Of a stretch of DNA of 56,846 nucleotides, positions 7,868 to 16,839 are shown piece by piece. Within the stretch, counting starts at the first letter, position 1. Every line of letters starts with the position of its first letter. The DNA lies in NCBI GenBank assembly GCA_902777385.1, contig CACYTP010000016.1, positions 413 to 57,258 of the forward strand, in the 5' to 3' direction. Source of the stretch: an uncultured bacterium. Its GTDB lineage: Bacteria; Cyanobacteriota; Vampirovibrionia; Gastranaerophilales; Gastranaerophilaceae. The translations under genes were made by a program, and so were the position numbers. The notes below the pieces were generated by a model. The model was not told where the DNA came from, searched no databases, and worked only from the letters and a program-made list of their open reading frames with translations.

Positions 7868-8623
7868 ATGATTAGTCAACCTGAACTTGATAATTTAGCT
7901 GAAAAATATGAAACCGAAACTTTTATTGATGCCGATCCGATTCGTTTTCCGCACATGTTTGAGTCGAAAAAAGATATTGAAATAGCAGGTTTTATTTCAT
8001 CGCTTGTTGCTTATGGTTCAAGAAAAGTGTTTATCAAAAAATTGGAACAGCTTTTCACTATTGCCCAAAATGAGCCGTTAAATTTTATTCTAAATTTTGA
8101 AGACGGGATTTTGGGGGATTTCAACTACAGGTTTGGAAGGACTGAGGATTTCAATCAAATTTTTTATATAATGAAAACTCTGTATTCAAATGACGGAGGA
8201 CTTGAAAAATTATTTGAGTATGCTTACGAAAATGTCGGTACGTTAAGGAATTTGGGATTTTTCAAAATTGTTACGGATTATTTTTATTCCCGTGTAAAAT
8301 CCGGTACAGGACAGGGATTTTATTTTATGATTCCAAACCCTGAAAACGGCGGTGCGATGAAGAGAATGAATATGTTTCTTCGCTGGATGGTAAGAAAACC
8401 TCCGGTAGATTTTGGAATATGGGATTTCATTCCTTCTTCCGAACTTTTAATTCCGCTTGATGTACATGTTGCAAGGGTATCAAGACAAATGGGCTTGTTA
8501 AAAAGAAATTCCAACGATTTCAAGGCTGTAATTGAATTAACTGATAATTTAAAAAAATATAATCCTGATGACCCCGTAAAGTATGATTTTGCAACTTTTG
8601 GTTACGGCGTTTCCGAAAATTAA
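7868..8623 (+). CDS. DUF2400/TIGR02757 family protein
   Basis: A protein of about 251 residues matching the TIGR02757 pattern: DPIRFPHMF near the start, IAGFISSLVAYGSRK, FNYRFGRTEDF, MKRMNMFLRWMVRKPPVDFG and the ending DPVKYDFATFGYG. The family is widespread in bacteria and has no established function that I know of. I chose ATG 7868 over GTG 7853 because a -10 box ends 6 nt upstream; 7853 would lie at or inside that promoter. It stands alone, divergent from the Cys-rich gene and 79 bp before glyA. Confidence 0.88.
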   Translation: MISQPELDNLAEKYETETFIDADPIRFPHMFESKKDIEIAGFISSLVAYGSRKVFIKKLEQLFTIAQNEPLNFILNFEDGILGDFNYRFGRTEDFNQIFYIMKTLYSNDGGLEKLFEYAYENVGTLRNLGFFKIVTDYFYSRVKSGTGQGFYFMIPNPENGGAMKRMNMFLRWMVRKPPVDFGIWDFIPSSELLIPLDVHVARVSRQMGLLKRNSNDFKAVIELTDNLKKYNPDDPVKYDFATFGYGVSEN

Positions 8624-8702
8624 ATTTCACTTTCTTAACATCCTTTACTTATGTTTATGACTCGTCTAAAATATACTCATTGGATTAAATAAGGAGATAG
8701 GG

Positions 8703-9941
8703 ATGAATTTAGAACATATAAAACAAACTGATCCTGTTGTTGCAGAACAAATTGAATTGGAATTGAAAAGACAACAGGAAACAATAGAACTTATTGCAAG
8801 TGAAAATTGCACATCATTAGCCGTTATGGAAGCAAGCGGAAGTGTTTTGACAAACAAATATGCAGAAGGTAAACCACATAAAAGATATTATAACGGCTGT
8901 GAACACATAGACGTAATTGAAGAAATTTGCCAAAAACGTGCGTGTGAATTATTTGGCATGGACCATGCAAACGTTCAGCCTCACAGCGGGGCACAGGCTA
9001 ATATGGCAGTATTTATGGCTACCATGAAACCTGGTGACAGAGTGTTGAGTATGGATTTGTCAAACGGCGGACACCTTTCTCACGGTTCTCCCGTTAATTT
9101 TTCAGGTTTATATTTTGACGTAAAAAGCTACGGAATTAACGAATATGGCGAAATTGATTACGATGATGTAAGAAAAATGGCTATCGAGCATAAACCAAAA
9201 CTTATAATCTGCGGTGCAAGTAATTATTCAAAAATCATTGATTTCAAGCGTTTCAGAGAGATTGCGGATGAAGTCGGAGCATTATTGCTTGCTGATATTG
9301 CACATATAGCAGGACTTGTTGCGGCAGGTTTACATCCGTCACCTGCTCCGTATGCTCATTTTGTAACAACTACAACCCATAAATCTTTAAGAGGTCCGAG
9401 AGGCGGAATTATTATGTGCAAAGAAGAATTTGCACAGGCTATTGATAAAGCCGTATTTCCGGGAATGCAGGGCGGACCTTTGGAACATATAATTGCTGCA
9501 AAGGCGGTTGCTCTTCTTGAAGCTTCCAAACCTGAATTTAAAGAGTATGCAGCACAAATTATTAAGAACGCAAAGGCTCTTGCACAAGGCTTAATGGACG
9601 AAGGTTTGGATATCGTTGGCGGAATGACTGAAAATCACCTTATGACTCTTGATTTGAGAAAAACGGGTAAAACAGGCAAGGATATGGCAAATGTTCTTGA
9701 AGTTGTCGGAATTACCGCAAACAAAAACACCGTACCGAACGATCCTCAAAGTCCTTTTGTAACAAGCGGTATCAGACTTGGTACTCCTGCTGTTACAACA
9801 AGAGGGTTTAAGGAAGAGGATATGACAGAAGTCGCAAAGATTATTGCAGGTGCAATATATGCTTCCGACAATGAACAGGGATTAAAGAATTTAAGAGAAC
9901 GCTCTTTGAAACTCTGTCAAAAACATCCGCTTTATACATAG
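8703..9941 (+). CDS. glyA: Serine hydroxymethyltransferase
   Basis: A 412-residue PLP enzyme interconverting serine/THF and glycine/methylene-THF. The N-terminal block [20 protein letters not shown], the YYNGCEHID substrate region, and the PLP-lysine region [14 protein letters not shown] (about 226-239) are intact, and the length is normal. AAGGAGATAGGG provides the ribosome binding site before ATG 8703. It appears to be a single-gene unit, followed directly by the promoter of the broken pilin gene. Confidence 0.98.
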   Translation: MNLEHIKQTDPVVAEQIELELKRQQETIELIASENCTSLAVMEASGSVLTNKYAEGKPHKRYYNGCEHIDVIEEICQKRACELFGMDHANVQPHSGAQANMAVFMATMKPGDRVLSMDLSNGGHLSHGSPVNFSGLYFDVKSYGINEYGEIDYDDVRKMAIEHKPKLIICGASNYSKIIDFKRFREIADEVGALLLADIAHIAGLVAAGLHPSPAPYAHFVTTTTHKSLRGPRGGIIMCKEEFAQAIDKAVFPGMQGGPLEHIIAAKAVALLEASKPEFKEYAAQIIKNAKALAQGLMDEGLDIVGGMTENHLMTLDLRKTGKTGKDMANVLEVVGITANKNTVPNDPQSPFVTSGIRLGTPAVTTRGFKEEDMTEVAKIIAGAIYASDNEQGLKNLRERSLKLCQKHPLYT

Positions 9942-9954
9942 AAACAAACAGGCT

Positions 9955-9981
9955 TGCAAAAACTTAAAAATAGTTTATAAT
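9955..9981 (+). promoter_or_regulatory. Sigma70-type promoter shared by the element-bearing pilin genes (copy 1)
   Basis: TTGCAA, a 15-bp spacer and TATAAT, followed by ACCACGGAGGATATTATCATG. The stretch from TATAAT to the ATG is nearly identical to those at 44.19 kb and 50.93 kb, including the GGAGG ribosome binding site. Confidence 0.6.
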
Positions 9982-10013
9982 GATAATGTATATAAACCAC
10001 GGAGGATATTATC

Positions 10014-10929
10014 ATGATTAGAATTGAGCATAGGGGGGGGGGGCAAAATCCTCTCGTAGCAAGGGTTCTGGCGATTTAGGAAGTTTTGCATATAAGCAGC
10101 TATGCAGCTTGGAAGGGACTGCTTTACCATCTACCAACGGGAGAGGGTTGAAAATCAACTTGAGCAAAGCGAAAGTTAGATTTTTGGGTGAGGAGTCAGA
10201 CCTTTCAGATAGTGTAAAATCTTTAGTATCAACAGCAGAACAAACGGCTGGATTGCCACGGTCGCAAGGCTACTTGCTCCCTCGCAATGACATAAACGTG
10301 TCTATGTAACCCAGTTAAAGAAGTCGGTTTCTGTTCTAAGTCAGGGCTTTACGACAATGATGGGACATGACGGTGTAACAGAATTAAAAGATACGCATGC
10401 ATTTAGCGGTATGGGGGGAGGTGTCTGCAATAGCTCTAATGGGGATGAATACAATATACTTACAAATAATTGTAGTAGTATAAGAGAGGGACTTCAGAAT
10501 GTATTTTCGGGTATTCAGTTCGTTCCGTGTGACGAAACTCAAATAAAAGAGTTGAATGGCTCTAAGCATAGCGAAACAAAATCGGGTACATGTATAGAAT
10601 TTCCCGATGGTTCGGAGATATTTAGTTTAGGGTTTCAGAAAAATCCTATTAATCATACCCACCCTACAGGTGGTTTTATTAGTGAAATATATATTGATAT
10701 AAATGGATCTAAAAACCCAAATACCTGGGGTAGAGATGTTTTTTGGCTAGTTATAGCGAATAATGGAACAGTATATGGTACGGGTTCTCAGCCTGGTGCT
10801 GAATTGCATGGCTTGCCTGTATATTGGCGAACTACAACAGATGCTTTTTTTAAATGTAATACGGAGGCTGATGTTGTGGGCATGGGTTGTGCCGGCAGAG
10901 TGCTTGAAGAAGATGCAATGAACTACTAG
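10014..10929 (+). pseudogene. Broken prepilin-like gene carrying the G-tract element
   Basis: The native leader (ATG at 10014, preceded by GGAGGATATTATC) is followed by 11 G and the ~250-bp element shared with the loci at 44.2 and 51.0 kb. The prepilin signal segment (KxAFTLAEVLITLGIIG) that follows the element in the other copies is absent. Instead the sequence joins at about 10312 to the pilin body, read as QLKKSVSVLSQGFTTMMGHD, and runs in one frame to the stop at 10929 without a usable start before ATG 10357. The body keeps the family motif IDINGSKNPNTWGRDVFWL and a Cys-containing C-terminus. It is therefore a 5'-deleted remnant. A short product from ATG 10357 (190 residues) would lack any export signal. 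Confidence 0.75.
10033..10292 (+). repeat. G-tract plus pilin-leader element, copy 1
   Basis: Eleven G (10033-10043) followed by the element, which ends in CCTCGCAATGACAT. Internal landmarks shared with the other copies are AATCCTCTCGTAG, ACGGGAGAGGG, AGCAAAGCGAAAGT, GACCTTTCAGATAGTGT and the terminal palindromic part from GGATTGCCACGG to CGCAATGACAT. An open frame with the element's usual translation (NGRGLKINLSKAKVRF) is retained. Confidence 0.85.
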
Positions 10930-11228
10930 GATCCATGTCATTGCGAGGAGCAAATGGCTTTGCGACGAAGCAATCCAGCTTATTAGGTAACGTTGAAAAT
11001 TCTAATGATAAGATAGTTAATTAATAATGTAAATTTAAAAACATCTGACCAAACGGTTGGATTGCCACGCTCACGTCGTTCGCTCGCAATGACATGAAGT
11101 ATCAAAAATTGCCAAAATACAATCCGGTTGGTTGGGGTAGGCTTAGCCTACCGGATTGTTTTTTTACAAAATCGACAAAAATATTTCAGCATGTATAATA
11201 AATGTTGGAAATTTTGAAGGTGTAAAAA
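10930..11228. repeat. Two orphan copies of the ATTGC...GCAAT palindrome, then a terminator
   Basis: GTCATTGCGAGGAGC...GAAGCAATCCAGC (10937-10980) and GGATTGCCACGC...CTCGCAATGACATG (11051-11097) are opposite-facing copies of the palindrome that ends the pilin element. They flank the tail of the broken gene. Nothing else is evident before the hairpin at 11120-11165. Confidence 0.65.
11120..11165 (+). terminator. Rho-independent terminator
   Basis: CAATCCGG pairs with CCGGATTG around an inner GGTAGGC-TTA-GCCTACC stem, followed by seven T. Confidence 0.8.
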
Positions 11229-12266
11229 ATGATTATAAAATTAACTCATGCACACGTTATTGGTACGATTATGGCTTACATATTCGGTGTATTTTTGGTT
11301 CCGCTTGTTATTAGTTATTCAAAGAGAGAGGGACTTGTGGATGTACCGAATGAAAGAAAAATACACAGCAAGCCTATCTCCCGTATAGGTGGTGTCGCTA
11401 TTTGGCTGAGTACCATGCTCACATTTTTGTGCTTGGTATTTATGAGTTATTACCCTACGGGAAGTCTGTTGTCGGGTATTTTGTTGGGAAGTTCTTTGAT
11501 GTTTTTATTGGGACTTGTTGATGATATTTATAATCTGCCTGCAAAATTTAAGCTTGTTATTCAGATATCTATTGCCACTTTGGTGTATTTTCTGGGTATT
11601 CAGATAAATTCAATACCGTTATTTGGCGGAATTGATTTGGGATTTTGGTCGTACCCGATTACTATATTGTGGATTGTAGGAATCAGTAATGCCCTGAATT
11701 TTATTGACGGTGTAGACGGTTTGGCAGGTTCTGTTACGACAATTAACTCGTTAACGCTTGCAATTATTGCGTTGGCAATGGTTCCGCCAAATCCTATCAT
11801 AGCTTTAATCGGATTTATTTTAGCAGGCTCCATGCTTGCATTTTTGACTTATAATTTCAACCCTGCAAAAATATTCATGGGTGACAGCGGTGCGTTATTC
11901 TCAGGGTTTTTGCTTGCAACCATATCTATCACAGGGGTTATGAAGGCTGCAACTTTGGCAATTATATTGCCGTTTATTGTTCTTGCTGTACCTATTTTTG
12001 ATATTACTTATTCGAGTTTCAGAAGAATAGCTAAAGGTCAGTCGCCGTTCGTTGCTGATGCGGAGCATGTTCATCACAAATTACTCCATGCCGGATTTTC
12101 ACAGAAAAAAACTGTTGTAATTTTAGCGTCATGTGCAATTATTGCAGGTGCATTTGCAACATTGTTGATGGGTGAAAACACTATAAAAGTTTATTTTGTA
12201 GTGATTGCGGCAGTCGTTTTAATTATGCTGTTACTAAATTTTATAAAAGTGTTGACAAAAAAATAA
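11229..12266 (+). CDS. Undecaprenyl-phosphate GlcNAc-1-phosphate transferase family (WecA/TagO-like)
   Basis: A 345-residue polytopic membrane protein of the MraY/WecA family, which transfers a sugar-1-phosphate from UDP-sugar to undecaprenyl phosphate at the inner membrane, the first step of surface glycan synthesis. Visible motifs are DVPNERKIHSKPISRIGG (about 38-55), the catalytic GLVDDIYNLP (about 95-104), NALNFIDGVDGLAG (about 155-168), FMGDSGALF (about 217-225) and HVHHKLLHAGFS (about 279-290). About ten hydrophobic segments are present. The DVPNERKxH and HVHHKLL motifs favour WecA/TagO over MraY. AAGGTG provides the ribosome binding site. A strong promoter for the next gene overlaps its 3' end. 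Confidence 0.93.
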   Translation: MIIKLTHAHVIGTIMAYIFGVFLVPLVISYSKREGLVDVPNERKIHSKPISRIGGVAIWLSTMLTFLCLVFMSYYPTGSLLSGILLGSSLMFLLGLVDDIYNLPAKFKLVIQISIATLVYFLGIQINSIPLFGGIDLGFWSYPITILWIVGISNALNFIDGVDGLAGSVTTINSLTLAIIALAMVPPNPIIALIGFILAGSMLAFLTYNFNPAKIFMGDSGALFSGFLLATISITGVMKAATLAIILPFIVLAVPIFDITYSSFRRIAKGQSPFVADAEHVHHKLLHAGFSQKKTVVILASCAIIAGAFATLLMGENTIKVYFVVIAAVVLIMLLLNFIKVLTKK

Positions 12267-12280
12267 TTATGTGATATAAT
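12252..12280 (+). promoter_or_regulatory. Full-consensus sigma70 promoter
   Basis: TTGACA (12252-12257), a 17-bp spacer and TATAAT (12275-12280): a perfect match to consensus, overlapping the stop of the upstream gene. Transcription should begin near 12287, leaving a leader of about 175 nt before ATG 12462. Confidence 0.8.
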
Positions 12281-12286
12281 CCCAAA

Positions 12287-12461
12287 TGGATTTGATTACT
12301 CAGTTTTATTTAATTAAGGTTTAGTGTTAATTATTTAAAATATTTAAGTGCAAGTCCACCCACATAGTCAAAGAATTAAGGTTTTTTAGTGTGAACCTTA
12401 AGGGACAGGTGTATATGTGGTCATAGGTGAAGGATATTAGTTAAGTAAAGGTTTATTAACT
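12287..12461 (+). ncRNA. Structured leader RNA or small RNA
   Basis: The leader contains TAATTAA/TTAATTA (12311-12317 with 12327-12333), an outer stem CCACATA/TATGTGG (12360-12366 with 12414-12420) enclosing TTAAGGTT/AACCTTAA (12376-12383 with 12394-12401), and a last hairpin AGTTAA/TTAACT (12439-12444 with 12456-12461) that presents the AAAGG ribosome binding site in its loop directly before ATG 12462. The first two hairpins share a TTAAGGTTTAGTG-like core. It matches no riboswitch class that I can recall. Confidence 0.5.
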
Positions 12462-13019
12462 ATGGCAAGAGTAGAATCAATTAGCACACAGGACAGAAAT
12501 CCATATTCAGTATTCGGTTCAATTTCAAAAGGAGTTGTAGGCGGTGCTGTATTAGGATATGTAGCAAAAAATGCACTTCCTTTGCAGAATAGTGAAAAGA
12601 ACGGTGCATATTATCAAGGATTAGCAAAAGTAAAAGAAGATGCAAAATTAACAAAAGGGATTGTTATTGACGAAATAAGAAATCTTGAGAACAAAACGCC
12701 TGCTCAGGATGTATTCTTGAAAGCTGTTGATGCAGAAAAAGCTGCAGGTGCAGATGCTAATGCTACAAAAAGAGCATTTAACATGCATAAGCTTATCAAG
12801 GAAGCAGGACTTGATGAAAACGGTATAAAAGAGCTAAGAAGTATAATAGCTCAGGTAAACGAAAAAGCAAAAGTTTCTGCAAGATATTATATTAAAGGAT
12901 ATAATTCAGCTGTTAAAAATATGAAACGTCCTACAATAGCATTTGTTACTATTGGTGCTGTAGCAGGTTTCTTTGGCGGTTTAATCCACAATGTTTTATC
13001 AGGCAGAAAAGAAGCATAA
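12462..13019 (+). CDS. Hypothetical protein with two hydrophobic segments
   Basis: A 185-residue protein that I do not recognise. A Gly-rich hydrophobic stretch lies near the N-terminus (SKGVVGGAVLGYVAKNALP, about 23-41) and a second near the C-terminus (IAFVTIGAVAGFFGGLIHNV, about 159-178), with a charged helical region between (KVKEDAKLTKGIVIDEIRNL onward). It may be a membrane hairpin protein with a cytoplasmic or periplasmic helical loop. A consensus promoter and a long structured leader suggest high or regulated expression. The terminator at 13048 ends the unit, so the gene is monocistronic. Confidence 0.75.
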   Translation: MARVESISTQDRNPYSVFGSISKGVVGGAVLGYVAKNALPLQNSEKNGAYYQGLAKVKEDAKLTKGIVIDEIRNLENKTPAQDVFLKAVDAEKAAGADANATKRAFNMHKLIKEAGLDENGIKELRSIIAQVNEKAKVSARYYIKGYNSAVKNMKRPTIAFVTIGAVAGFFGGLIHNVLSGRKEA

Positions 13020-13047
13020 GTTAATAAACATAAAGTTGTAAACAAGT

Positions 13048-13073
13048 AAAGCAGACTAAATGTCTGCTTTTTT
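13048..13073 (+). terminator. Rho-independent terminator
   Basis: AAAGCAGAC and GTCTGCTTT pair around TAAAT, followed by a T run. Confidence 0.85.
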
Positions 13074-13126
13074 GTTGTTGAAGATGTCTGTTTTGCTGTT
13101 TATAATTCACTTTTCACTGTATTAAT

Positions 13127-13154
13127 TTGCGTACCCTTTTGTTTATGTTATTAT
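13127..13154 (+). promoter_or_regulatory. Extended -10 promoter of lepA; probable leaderless start
   Basis: TTGCGT (13127-13132), a 16-bp spacer, TG-T-TATTAT (the -10 box is 13149-13154), then 7 nt to ATG 13162. There is no Shine-Dalgarno. Confidence 0.5.
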
Positions 13155-13161
13155 ATAACGT

Positions 13162-14964
13162 ATGAAATACAGAGAAAATGTAAGAAATTTTTGTATAATT
13201 GCCCATATAGACCATGGAAAATCTACCCTAGCTGACAGACTGTTAGAAAAAACAGGTACTGTTGCTCAGCGTGATATGCAAAATCAGATTATGGATTCTA
13301 TGGATATTGAGCGTGAACGTGGTATTACAATTAAGCTTAATACTGCAAGAATGAGTTATACCGCAAAAAACGGTAAAAAATACGAGTTAAATTTAATTGA
13401 TACCCCGGGACACGTCGATTTTTCTTACGAGGTTTCCCGTTCCCTTGCTGCTTGTGAAGGTGCGTTATTAATTGTTGACTCAACTCAGGGGGTTGAGGCT
13501 CAAACTCTTGCAAATGTTTATTTGGCGGCAGAACAGAATTTGGAAATTATACCCGTAATAAATAAAATAGATTTGCCTTCGGCTGACGTTGAAAGAGTAA
13601 GAGAAGAGATAGAAGAGGTTTTGGGCATTGATGCTTCTCTTGCAATTCCTGTCAGTGCAAAGGCAGGTATTGGTATCGAAGAAGTTTTAGAGGCGATAGT
13701 GGACTTAATTCCGCCGCCTGAAGATACTATTGAAAAACCTTTAAGAGCGTTGGTATTTGATAGCGTATATGATCAGTATCTTGGCACATTGTGTTTCTTC
13801 AAGGTTGTTGACGGCTCAATAAAAGTCGGAGATAAGGTCAAATTCATGGCAACAGGAAAAGAAGTAGAGGTTGTCGAATTGGGTTATCAAACTCCGATGA
13901 GAGTTTCTGTGAACGAATTGAAGTGTGGAGATGTAGGATTTTTTGCAGGTTCAATTAAAGAATTAACAAGGTTTGTCGGTGATACAATTACAAATGCCGA
14001 AAATCCGGCACCCGAACCTTTGCCGGGATATAAAGAAGCTTTGCCAATGGTATTTTCAGGGTTATATCCTGTCGATAATGATGATTATCAGGATTTGAAA
14101 GAAGCTTTGGAAAAATTGAAACTCAATGACAGCAGTATTACGTTTGAGCCTGAAACATCTTCAGCATTAGGTTTTGGTTTCCGCTGCGGATTTTTGGGTA
14201 TGCTGCACATGGAAATTGCACAGGAAAGGTTAGAACGTGAATACGGGCTTTCTATTGTAACTACTGCACCATCTGTTGTTTATAAGGTTTATAAAACTAA
14301 CGGGGAAATGGTTGAAATTGATAACCCTGCTAATCTTCCGGGACCGCAGTACAGAGAATATATAGAAGAACCTTATGTAAAAGTTTCAATTATCGCACCG
14401 AATGATTATGTAGGAACGTTGATGGACTTGGCACAGACAAAGAGGGGAATATTTAAAAATATGTCTTATCTTGATAAGATAAGAGCTAATCTTGAGTATG
14501 AAATTCCTTTGTCAGAGGTGATTACAGATTTTTATGATCAGTTGAAGTCCAGAACAAAAGGTTATGCAAGTATGGATTACGAGTTTTGTGATTACAAACG
14601 TTCAAAACTTGTTAAGTTGGATGTAATGCTTGCTGGGGAAGTCGTTGATGCTTTGTCGGTTATTTGTCATGAAGATAATGCGTTTTATATCGGTCAAAAG
14701 CTGACAACAAAGCTGAAGGATATAATTCCTCGTCAGTTGTTTGAAGTACCTATACAGGCGGCAATTGGCGGAAGAATTATTGCCAGAACAAATATTAAAG
14801 CTATGCGTAAAAATGTGCTGGATAAATGTTACGGTGGTGATATTACCCGTAAACGTAAACTGCTTGAAAAACAGAAAAAAGGTAAAAAACGCATGAAGTC
14901 TGTAGGTCGTGTGGAAGTTCCGCAGGAAGCATTCATGGCTGTATTGAGTCTTGATGAAGAATAA
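13162..14964 (+). CDS. lepA: Elongation factor 4 (LepA)
   Basis: A 600-residue ribosome-dependent GTPase (EF4) of normal length. The N-terminal G domain has [18 protein letters not shown] (about 11-28), [20 protein letters not shown] and [10 protein letters not shown]. The EF-G-like domains follow, then the LepA-specific C-terminal domain with the basic tail [20 protein letters not shown]. The start follows an extended -10 box by 7 nt with no Shine-Dalgarno. Confidence 0.98.
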   Translation: MKYRENVRNFCIIAHIDHGKSTLADRLLEKTGTVAQRDMQNQIMDSMDIERERGITIKLNTARMSYTAKNGKKYELNLIDTPGHVDFSYEVSRSLAACEGALLIVDSTQGVEAQTLANVYLAAEQNLEIIPVINKIDLPSADVERVREEIEEVLGIDASLAIPVSAKAGIGIEEVLEAIVDLIPPPEDTIEKPLRALVFDSVYDQYLGTLCFFKVVDGSIKVGDKVKFMATGKEVEVVELGYQTPMRVSVNELKCGDVGFFAGSIKELTRFVGDTITNAENPAPEPLPGYKEALPMVFSGLYPVDNDDYQDLKEALEKLKLNDSSITFEPETSSALGFGFRCGFLGMLHMEIAQERLEREYGLSIVTTAPSVVYKVYKTNGEMVEIDNPANLPGPQYREYIEEPYVKVSIIAPNDYVGTLMDLAQTKRGIFKNMSYLDKIRANLEYEIPLSEVITDFYDQLKSRTKGYASMDYEFCDYKRSKLVKLDVMLAGEVVDALSVICHEDNAFYIGQKLTTKLKDIIPRQLFEVPIQAAIGGRIIARTNIKAMRKNVLDKCYGGDITRKRKLLEKQKKGKKRMKSVGRVEVPQEAFMAVLSLDEE

Positions 14965-15011
14965 ATTTTGTCTAAATTCATGGCGAATTTATCATTTTGC
15001 ATTTTATATTT

Positions 15012-15039
15012 TTGACTTCTGAAAAAAAATCCTTAAATA
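15012..15039 (+). promoter_or_regulatory. Candidate promoter for the TPR gene at 15142
   Basis: TTGACT (15012-15017), a 16-bp spacer and TAAATA (15034-15039). The 15045-15141 leader shows no strong structure. GAGGT lies about 12 nt before the ATG. Confidence 0.4.
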
Positions 15040-15141
15040 AAAAACGTAGAATTCATATAAAAGTATGAGTACGAAACAACAAATTTAGTATATAGTTGTA
15101 TCGTAGAGTGGTAGTATAAAAATTTGAGGTAACCGGACTTA

Positions 15142-16704
15142 ATGGGGTTGAATCTTAGTAATATACAACAACGACCATATACAGTAAGAGACGGACAGGG
15201 CTATGTAAAACGTAAAAAAGATGAAGAAGGCTCTGCGGCTCAGCAGGCTCAGCGTGAAGAACAAGCTTCGCAAAACGGCAGAAGCAGAGGTTTGCAATAC
15301 GTTGATAACGCTGCCGATCAGTTTACAAGAAATTCTGCACCGACAGATGTTCAGCCTTGGCAAAAACAGATTTATCCTAATACTCAAACTCAGGCTCCAA
15401 AATATGTTACACCAAATTATGCCGCACAAAAGTATTCCGCACCTGCATATTCCGCACCTGTTCAGAGTGAACCGGTTTCTAAGTATGCAAACGTTAGTAA
15501 TTCAATAAATATTGCTCAGATTTTAAAGGATTTTAAAAATACTGCTGTTGCAATAGGTACTCCTGATGAGCTGAAAGAAGAAGTTAACGGATATCTTGAG
15601 CTTATAGAAAAGCAGGTTACAAAAGATGAGCCGAATACAAAATTAATTAAATCAAATTTAAAAAATGCTTCTACAATTCTTGATAATTATATTTCGGAAA
15701 CATTAAACAAAGATTCAAAAGTTGTTGAAAACTGGGTAGATGCTTTGTTTATGCAGGATATTGACTTCAAATATAATGAAGAAGATGTAAATCCTCAGTT
15801 TCTTGTAAAATTCCCTGAGGGTTCAACTGAACAAACTTCAAATATTGAAACTGCAACAGTAACTGAAGAAACAAATGTTGAAATTCCTACAGAAGAAGTT
15901 TCAACTGAGCCGGCAAAAGTACAGGAACAAACTAAGGTTTATATTCCTGAGGATGCACAACTAAAATCTTTGTTCATTCAGTCTAAAAAACTGGCTTATG
16001 CAAAAGAACCTAAAAAAGCTATAGAAAACTTCCAAAAGGCATTAGCTCGTGCTGATGAAGTCGGAGATGTCGAAACAAAATCAAAAATTTTCTTTGAAAT
16101 AGGTAAGATTTATGATGACTATGATTATCCGGCTCAGGCCTTAAAGAGTTATCATAAATCAATACAAAATACCTCAGATAATAATGTTAAAACAAGGGCT
16201 CATTACTCAATGGCACAGATTTATGATGACGTAAATCAAATTGAACCTGCATTGGATCATTATTTCGTTTCTGTTGCTTATGGCGGTGAAACCGATAATC
16301 GTGCCGCACAATCAACTTCATTAGCTAAAATGGGAAATATTTTTTCAGATATGTATGAAGAGGATGCTTTTGAATATTTGACTACGGCAAGAGATTTGGC
16401 TGCTGAAACTGATAATTCAAAAGTAAAAGGTTTTGTTTCTGCAAGTTTAGGCAGAGCTTATGAACGTTTTGGAGAACCGCAAGAAGCTTTAAAATCTTAT
16501 TCTGAGGCTGTTAAGAATTACTCAGATGCCGAATCTCCGCTAAAAACTGCTCAAAATTATCTGAGTGCTGCGGATATTATGTTGGATTTCAACAGTAAAA
16601 ATAAAGCAAGAGGTTTACTGAATAAAGCTCATCAGTTTGCACAGGATGCTAATGATGAAACATTGCTGAAAGAAATTGACAATAGATTAGCACAAATAGC
16701 ATAA
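15142..16704 (+). CDS. TPR-repeat protein with a long disordered N-terminal region
   Basis: A 520-residue protein. Residues about 1-120 are Gln/Ser/Pro-rich and low-complexity (for example YAAQKYSAPAYSAPVQSEPV). A helical region spans about 120-210, an acidic Thr/Glu linker about 215-270, and at least five TPR units fill about 270-515 (for example KSKIFFEIGKIYDDYDYPAQ and KGFVSASLGRAYERFGEPQE). There is no signal peptide, so it is probably a cytoplasmic scaffold. The start at 15142 (ATG GGG) has a weak GAGGT. The function is unknown. It is followed by a hairpin at 16736-16773. Confidence 0.83.
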   Translation: MGLNLSNIQQRPYTVRDGQGYVKRKKDEEGSAAQQAQREEQASQNGRSRGLQYVDNAADQFTRNSAPTDVQPWQKQIYPNTQTQAPKYVTPNYAAQKYSAPAYSAPVQSEPVSKYANVSNSINIAQILKDFKNTAVAIGTPDELKEEVNGYLELIEKQVTKDEPNTKLIKSNLKNASTILDNYISETLNKDSKVVENWVDALFMQDIDFKYNEEDVNPQFLVKFPEGSTEQTSNIETATVTEETNVEIPTEEVSTEPAKVQEQTKVYIPEDAQLKSLFIQSKKLAYAKEPKKAIENFQKALARADEVGDVETKSKIFFEIGKIYDDYDYPAQALKSYHKSIQNTSDNNVKTRAHYSMAQIYDDVNQIEPALDHYFVSVAYGGETDNRAAQSTSLAKMGNIFSDMYEEDAFEYLTTARDLAAETDNSKVKGFVSASLGRAYERFGEPQEALKSYSEAVKNYSDAESPLKTAQNYLSAADIMLDFNSKNKARGLLNKAHQFAQDANDETLLKEIDNRLAQIA

Positions 16705-16735
16705 CAATACACACACACCATAATGGAAATAGAAT

Positions 16736-16773
16736 TACTCTTATGAAATATATTTTGTAGGAGTATTTTTTTT
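16736..16773 (+). terminator. Probable rho-independent terminator
   Basis: TACTC and GAGTA enclose a partly paired AT-rich stem, followed by eight T. Confidence 0.55.
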
Positions 16774-16839
16774 ATTGTCATTTATTTACAATCTCCTTGA
16801 AATTTCATATAATAAGTTAGTATATGGGGAGATTGATTA

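Noticed and set aside
10109-10309. A separate 66-codon gene
   Set aside because: It is the element's own open frame, identical in sense to the leaders of the two other pilin loci.
12287-12461. Assignment to a known riboswitch class
   Set aside because: No signature of cobalamin, TPP, SAM, c-di-GMP, fluoride or preQ1 aptamers could be matched by eye.
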